Of a DNA stretch of 64,000 bases, positions 37,501 through 64,000 are shown piece after piece. The translations under genes were made by a program, and so were the position numbers. How positions within the stretch are numbered: position 1 is the first letter of the stretch; every line of letters begins with the position of its first letter. The notes beneath the pieces are model-generated. The model did not search any database, was not told where the DNA came from, and saw only the letters and a list, made by a program, of their open reading frames with translations. The DNA is from Cinclus cinclus (lineage: Eukaryota; Chordata; Aves; Passeriformes; Cinclidae), in assembly GCF_963662255.1 (NCBI RefSeq), contig NC_085050.1, positions 5,740,834 to 5,804,833 of the forward strand, read 5' to 3'.

Positions 37501-40500
37501 GATAGTGAAGAACAACATTTTCTTTAACAATGATGCAATCAAATTAAACTCATGCATAATTTTAAACTTAGTAAAATCACAGGCAAAATTCCAGGTAAAC
37601 ATTCTGGTACTTGTGCCAGTATAAGAATCCCTATTCTTTAAATGCCATCATATTCTACTTCTTGTTACTTAGTCAAGGGACACAGTTCAGTCGTCTGAAA
37701 TGCTGCACTACTACCCCAAGCTCAAAAACATCTCATTTTAGAGAAAATTCTGAAAGCAATCTGATACTTTGTTTTCTTTTGTAATCAAAACCAGGCTTCA
37801 ATTAGGTAAGAGTATTTACAGCCTAGACAAAGGTAGGAGGGAAGCTATGGAGGATGTGAAAGGAAATACCTACAGCACTAGCTGCATTTCTTGGCATCAG
37901 GAAAGGGTCATCCTGGAACATGTAATGAGCAGCAGTAGGATCCTGTAGAAAGAAGAGCCCAGCATTGAAAAATTTATAGTTATGTGACAGGCACAACACA
38001 CTGCCTCATGGAATTTAAGGCACAATGAATTCTTCCATCATAACCACCACCAATACACAGTTTACAGAAGATCCCCTTGCTGAAAAAGGCTTAGCCTCTT
38101 TGGAAAAAAAAGTTTAAAAAATATTTTCATTTTACACACACACACACTTGCAGGCTAACATGGTGAAAAAAAAGGGTCCTTCCTATAACATATCAAGCAG
38201 TAAGTGCCTTGTAAAGCAAGTAGGATCCCAAGTGTAGCAGTCTTGGAAAGCTGACGGGACTTGGTGGGTTTTGATTCAATTCCCAGAATTCAAAATAGAC
38301 AGAATTTAAGAACAGCATCACAGCATTTCCAGGTTTTGTCCAGCTAGAGCAGACGCTCATTGTACTTTTTAAAGCCTTTCTAGACTGAGACTGGGAAGGA
38401 CATTCTGGACTGGGAAGCTAAACTGGTGAAAGAACTTCCTCCTTATGTTAGTGAAAGCCTTACCAAAGCACTGCAGCTTTCTCTGGTAACTGCAGCTCTC
38501 TCTGCACATGAATGAGGCTTTAAAAACACAGCAAAACACCCTGAGCCAAAGAGAAAACTCTGATGTGAAAGTCTCACCTTTCATTTATGGCCAAAGTAGA
38601 AATTAAAGGACTCCTGAGCACAAGGGTATTGCACAAAATGGACAACCTGACCCACGTCCATGATCCACAGAACCACTCACCCTGTTCACAGTAGAAGCCA
38701 AGGTCTGGAGCACTGCGAGCTTATCCCTGAACACAAAGGAGTTTGATTAATACACAGTTGCAGACTTCAAATGTTGCTTGTTTGGAGAACAAACCCAGGA
38801 TTATTCTGACTCAAAATGATTTTTCAGTTCTAGGAAATAATGCTTTTGCTGCACTTATAAAATAGCACTTCTCACAAAGAAAGGGAAAATGCAAAAATGG
38901 TCTCAGGACTTTAACAACTCCAGGAAAAAAGAGATCTTGAGGAAAACCAGAAGAGCATTTGTGTTTACAGCTATTACTTATGCTCTTATAATACATTATC
39001 ACAAAAGATCATAGGGAAGAGATACAGAAATAATCCCTTGGAATGCTGCTCCTAGAGCATCTAGGAAGGATAAATACATTAAGTCCCTATTCACAACATA
39101 ATTTTGCAAGTAAAAATAAATTAAACCAAAAACAGGTATCTCAAGATTCCTGCACCTGTGGATCTTCAAGACTTGGTTGCTTCAAGCAAACAAGGAAAAG
39201 CCAATGAAAGTGTTCAGGTGAAGATGGCCTTACTTTAGGTTTACATGCAGATATCATTTGACCATAAACTTTGTTTCTGCTGTACAGTCATGCAATTCCA
39301 TCTTAAGTGCTCCCAACAAGAGAGGTTTTGTTCAGTTGTGTGATTTCTAAGCAGGATTTATTCAGTCAGCTATCAATAACCAAGTTTTATTTTGCTGGAA
39401 GAAACACATTCACACGCAAACATCCAAGTGAACTTGGTTTCACAGATTTTTAGCAAATGGGATCTTTTACAAAAAAAAATAAAACTATGCTTAAAAATGC
39501 AGTTGTTGTATTTTTAAAAGAAATGTCAGGAATGCAGTGTACATAATCTGCACAGAGAGTAAGAGTCAAAAATACTCACAGAGCTCCAAATCAGCAGGAA
39601 AACCACTAGCAGGACATTGCATCAAGGGATACAGGAACCTCAGAGTTCTTATTCAAATCTGGTGGACAGACTACATTTACCTGTCTAACACAGATTTTCT
39701 CAAGCCAGTATTCCAAAAGTAAACACTCACCATGTTTTCCTTCGGGGAAGCACAATTTCTTGAGTTACTGTGAGAAACAATATTAAAATGGTCATTACAA
39801 ACAGATGCCCAAAGAAAATTTTCACCTTACAGGTGTAGCAAGGTGGGGTCAATCTCTTCTCCCAAGCAGCAGCTGACAGGACAAGAGCAAATGGCCTCAA
39901 GTTGCACCAGGTGAAGTTTAGATCAGATATTAGGAAAAGAATTTCTTCACTGAAAGGCTTATCAAGCACTGGAGTGGTGGAGCCACCATCCCTGGAGGGA
40001 TTTAAGACATGGCAATGTGGCACTCAGGGATGTGCTTTAGAGGTGCCTGGGCAGTGCTGGACTCTGTTAATTCAGAGGTTTTTTCCAATTCAAGCAATTC
40101 TATAACTCCACAAAAATTGATGAGTTAATCTGATCCAGCTGAAAGTACTAAAACAAGGATTTTAAAACCACAGTCTAATGTAGGCTCATGAAGCTGGTAC
40201 AATTCAGTTCAGAACAACTCAGTTCTCTGGGAGAATGGAGCTGATTGGTGATGAGGTAAGGAATCAAGTTAATCAGGAAATTTATGTACAATGAAGACAG
40301 GGAGAAAGAAAATCTGAGGATGGGAAAGAGTGTTTCCATCATCTTCATCTCCTGACATACTGTGTTGTTTGGAGATTAAAAAATAAATGCAAGGAACCAG
40401 TAATGAAGACATCTTACCTTGTGAATTGTCCACAGTCTTCTCAAGAGCACTACTACTCGAAGAGCTCCTATAAAACAAGCAGGGGTTTGAATTTATGGCA

Positions 40501-42137
40501 GTCACATTAACACAGCAAAAGTAGAATTAACAGCTCAGAATTAACTGAAACATTAGAGGGAACTGGAGTGCATCAGAGTAACTGGCAATATTACACTAAC
40601 TACAAATTATTACCATAAAACTTATATTTGATATTTCTCTTAAGGCTCTTATTTCAAGAGATAAGAGATTGTACGTGAAACATCATACTACAAAAAATGT
40701 GTGATTACTTAATATTGTGATATAACATTTTAAAAGTAGTTTTCATGAACTGGCGCATCTTAGAAATAAAATCACAGACATAAATGAGAAAAGACACTTC
40801 ATGCTTTAGAGACAGGATCCTGCTGAAAACAGCACTTAAAAAAATAATTTAGACACGAGTAATGTTCAGAAGGAGAAAATCCTGAGTAATGGTGCAGGTG
40901 AATCAGCCCTGGTGAGTTCCAGATGTCTCTTCAGAGGTGCAGAAGCTCCTCACGAAACCACAGCTGCAGCATACACAGACACATGGACTCACTCTGCTGA
41001 GTACCACAAAACAGCTGCTTTGTGCTCACTCAAAACACTGCTTCAAGACTTTCTCACCACTGCTCCTCACATTTTACTGCTTTTCATACAAACTAAGGAT
41101 TTCATTAAAATATTTTTACTCGTTTTGCTCATAAAGCAACCTAACAGTAAACCTTTACTGCATCTCTGGCCTTCAGTGCTCCACAGTGAGGGAGAGGCTA
41201 AGGTGCAATCACAGCTCTGTGCTTCACCACGGCACTGCACAATTCTAGCTGCTCCTGGGAAGTCTCAACAACTGAGCGAGTATGATTTTGCCATCCCAAA
41301 AATGAGAAAGTGGGACCTTTTCATGTGAGAACCATTGCATAGAATCAAAGAATAGTAAGGTGTTGGAAGGGACCTTTTTAAGATATTTTTCCACCTCTGC
41401 TGCTACAGGCAGGGACACCTTTCACTAGACCAGGTTGGCTCCAAGCCCCATCCAATCTGCCCTCGAACACTTCGCTGAGCAACCTGTGACAGTGTTTCAC
41501 CACCCCTACAATAAAAAAACCATCTTCCCAATATCTAATCTAGATTTCTCCTTTTTCGATCTGGACTCGCTATCACCACAATTCCTGACGAAAGGTCTCT
41601 CTCTGGCTTCTTGCTAGAAGACTCCTTTCAGATACTAGAAGACACTAATGGGGTCTCCATGCAAAATTCCCTTCTCCAGACCGAACAGCTCCAGCTTCCT
41701 CAGCCTTCGCAGCGGAAGCGCTCCTCTGCTTTTTCGTGAGACTCAGCTCTAGGGACCACTTAAACGCTCAAACTCTCTCCCGGGGAGGCTCCGAGACGCC
41801 CAAAACGCCCAAATAAGGGAAGATCTCGGGGAAAGGCGCCCAAAAGTGGCTAAGAGCCCCAGAAAGGAGCTCCCTCCTGCCACGCCGCCCCGACCACGCC
41901 GAGACCACCGCACACGGGCACCGCGCCTGCGCAGCCTGGCCCTCCTCCCTCCCCACACACACAGCGCTGCCCGCCCGTCGACTCCTCCCCGGTGCCGCTG
42001 CCACCGGCACGCGGCGTTTCCCTCCAGGCGGACCCTCACCGGTAGCCGTCCCGTCCTCCCGGGAGGCGGCACCGCCGGCCCAGGCCCAGCCACAGCGCCC
42101 GCTGCCAGCAGCCACCCGCGACCCGCCGCGCCGCCAT
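25507..42137 (-). CDS. PTCD3: Pentatricopeptide repeat protein PTCD3 (mitoribosomal mS39), complete, 24 coding exons, 679 aa
   Basis: Small-subunit mitochondrial ribosomal protein (mS39) with PPR helices, needed for mitochondrial translation. Exons in gene order: 42137-42040, 40467-40418, 39767-39731, 38726-38681, 37942-37874, 37448-37344, 36960-36837, 36198-36080, 35687-35614, 35311-35224, 35139-35079, 34795-34713, 34047-33903, 33289-33242, 32430-32347, 31456-31428, 31156-31053, 30348-30270, 30178-30088, 29429-29344, 28300-28152, 27367-27326, 26441-26283 and 25576-25507. All phases join. A basic targeting peptide is at the N-terminus. Conserved blocks include [81 protein letters not shown] and [11 protein letters not shown]. 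The tail is acidic ([11 protein letters not shown]). Human is 689 aa. Exon 9 is the least conserved and was placed by phase plus the W-R-x-N-N junction. Exon 16 is 29 nt. Confidence 0.97.
27195..27262 (+). mobile_element. Probable CR1 3'-end remnant
   Basis: Short sense CR1-like terminus ('gtcccttccatcccaaacta' and following 'attc'). Too short and diverged for certainty. Confidence 0.45.
28828..29310 (+). mobile_element. Solo LTR of an avian ERVL-type endogenous retrovirus
   Basis: Starts 'tgtgctggtttcggctggga' and keeps the order of blocks I know from this very common avian LTR: 'gttgataacac' + 'ttattgctgggcagtg', 'ggggacacctctgggatagc', 'ggggtatttcacaccata', 'cttcccaagtaactgttata', and 'ggatggctgagcacctgcc'. 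No internal retroviral genes flank it, so it is a solo LTR. It is antisense to PTCD3 and lies in intron 20. The 3' boundary is uncertain by 10-20 bp. Many substitutions show it is old. Confidence 0.85.
30588..30873. repeat. Unrecognised dispersed repeat, copy 2 (PTCD3 intron 17)
   Basis: Second copy of the 0.29-kb repeat also found at 23088-23376, same direction on the plus strand, so antisense to its host gene here. It is preceded by an A-run (30575-30584). Copy 2 lacks the sequence that precedes copy 1. Confidence 0.85.
34862..35005 (-). ncRNA. SNORD94: C/D-box snoRNA SNORD94 (U94) in PTCD3 intron 11
   Basis: Guides 2'-O-methylation of U6 snRNA. Read on the minus strand, CATGGC (35005-35000) pairs perfectly with GCCATG (34867-34862) as terminal stem. 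One base after it is box C, GTGATGA (34998-34992), and box D, CTGA (34871-34868), abuts the 3' arm. The guide GCGCAGGGG (34988-34980) is fully complementary to CCCCUGCGC of U6. It is followed by TA and a D'-like CGGA (34977-34974), so the fifth base before D' pairs with U6 C62, the known SNORD94 target. The RNA ends 66 nt before exon 12, the usual spacing for intronic C/D snoRNAs, and human SNORD94 lies in the same host gene. It has no promoter of its own and should be released from the spliced intron. Length is about 144 nt. Confidence 0.94.
39826..40108 (+). mobile_element. CR1 LINE 3' fragment in PTCD3 intron 2
   Basis: Sense CR1 on the plus strand: 'gatcagatattaggaaaaga', 'agccaccatccctggaggga', 'ggcaatgtggcactcaggga', 'gaggttttttccaattcaag' and a terminal 'attctat'. 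Confidence 0.92.
41338..41735 (-). mobile_element. CR1 LINE fragment in PTCD3 intron 1
   Basis: Antisense CR1: 'catagaatcaaagaatagta', 'gtgttggaagggacc', 'caggcagggacacctttcac', 'ccctacaataaaaaaaccat', and 'tctccagaccgaacagctcc'. It ends about 300 bp from the PTCD3 first exon. Confidence 0.9.
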
Positions 42138-42357
42138 GCCCAGCCCGCGCGCTGTCCTCTGGGAAGGCGGGCGACACCACTCCTCCAGCGGGGGGGGGGG
42201 GGGAGGGGGCGGTACTGCCCCTCCGCGGCGGTGGTACGGCCCGGCCCCGCCATCCCCACCCCCCCGCCGCCAGGACCGCGTGGTGCTGCCCGTGGCGTGG
42301 AGCTTCCAGCGGGAGAGTGGGAGCAGCTGCCGGCCGGGAAAGAGTTTCTCGTTCGCC

Positions 42358-63503
<21,146 letters not shown>

Positions 63504-64000
63504 GTACCCAAAAAATCACCTGAAAAACACCTCACTTCCTTTCCCTGTTGTTGAGAACCAGAACTGGAAAAGTGTAGCATGTTTCAGTGTACACAAAACA
63601 TGTGAATACTAAACTACTAGTTAAATAATTCATACATAAACCGTCTTTGCTTTCTCATAAAATTAACAAGGAGATCAAAGTTTTTGTGTGTTAAATGCTG
63701 ATTTGCTGAAGACTGTACTCTGAAAATGCCTGTTCATTTTAGCTGCTTTGAGACAGAAGCATATCACTCTGCTTGCTCCCAGATCAGTGTCCTGTAGGAG
63801 CAGTGGTTGTCAAAACTTTGGGGAAGGTCCTTTGTTCATTGAAATGCCTTTGCATGTTCTTTCTGCCACTCCTCTCCCATCAAGGACTGTCAAAGCAGAG
63901 TGACATCTTATCCATCTTGTAGACATTCTTCGTGTTAAATGTTGAAGTTATCAGGAGTGGCAGTTCATTTCTTTATAGTAGTAGACATACAGAAATTAAT
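63504..64000 (+). other. Start of POLR1A intron 28
   Basis: Begins with a GTACCC donor after the AAG that ends exon 28. A/T-rich, no further exon, repeat or RNA gene seen before the window edge. Confidence 0.8.

Larger units (their letters stand above)
25577..42039 (-). other. PTCD3 introns outside the listed features
   Basis: Twenty-three introns, 139 bp to 1.9 kb, mostly A/T-rich unique sequence. Introns over 300 bp include 25577-26282, 26442-27325, 27368-28151, 28301-29343, 29430-30087, 30349-31052, 31457-32346, 32431-33241, 33290-33902, 34048-34712, 35688-36079, 36199-36836, 36961-37343, 37449-37873, 37943-38680, 38727-39730, 39768-40417 and 40468-42039. Only the snoRNA and repeats listed here stand out. 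Several TGATGA words on the minus strand lack a partner D box and closing stem. Confidence 0.7.

Overview
The window is nuclear DNA from a bird, quite possibly a songbird. The evidence is vertebrate spliced genes with short introns, many CR1 LINE fragments, GC-rich CpG-island promoters and one ERVL-type solo LTR of a kind common in passerines. The species cannot be fixed from sequence alone. It is an ordinary conserved vertebrate block with the gene content and relative orientation I recall for human 2p11.2 (MRPL35-IMMT-PTCD3-POLR1A). I found no previously undescribed system; the interesting items are small scale.

Layout. MRPL35 (minus, 443-2253, 4 coding exons, 181 aa) and IMMT (plus, 3423-24178, 15 coding exons, 742 aa) diverge from a CpG-rich region. 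IMMT and PTCD3 (minus, 25507-42137, 24 coding exons, 679 aa) converge tail to tail, with candidate poly(A) signals as close as 160 bp. PTCD3 and POLR1A (plus, from 42358) share a head-to-head promoter with only 220 bp between start codons. POLR1A runs off the right edge; 28 coding exons (1381 codons) are visible, ending inside the acidic linker before the C-terminal domain. Every exon junction was checked for phase and all four reading frames stay open, so none of the genes shows a break.

Non-coding RNA and regulation. PTCD3 intron 11 carries a C/D-box snoRNA matching SNORD94: a 6-bp terminal stem, C and D boxes, and a guide whose fifth base before a D'-like box pairs with C62 of U6 snRNA. 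The two promoter regions share NRF1-like sites, CCAAT/GC boxes (left one) and ZNF143/Staf-like sites placed just inside the first introns of IMMT and POLR1A.

How the genes relate. MRPL35 (bL35m) and PTCD3 (mS39) are parts of the mitochondrial large and small ribosomal subunits. IMMT (Mic60) organises inner-membrane cristae, and POLR1A is the largest subunit of nucleolar RNA polymerase I. The block therefore joins mitochondrial translation, mitochondrial architecture and cytosolic ribosome production under similar housekeeping promoters.

Repeats. About a dozen CR1 fragments lie in introns or promoter flanks, the longest (1.5 kb, antisense) in IMMT intron 4. There are also a solo LTR in PTCD3 intron 20, a two-copy unrecognised 0.29-kb dispersed repeat, and simple repeats. 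No tRNA, rRNA or CRISPR feature was seen.
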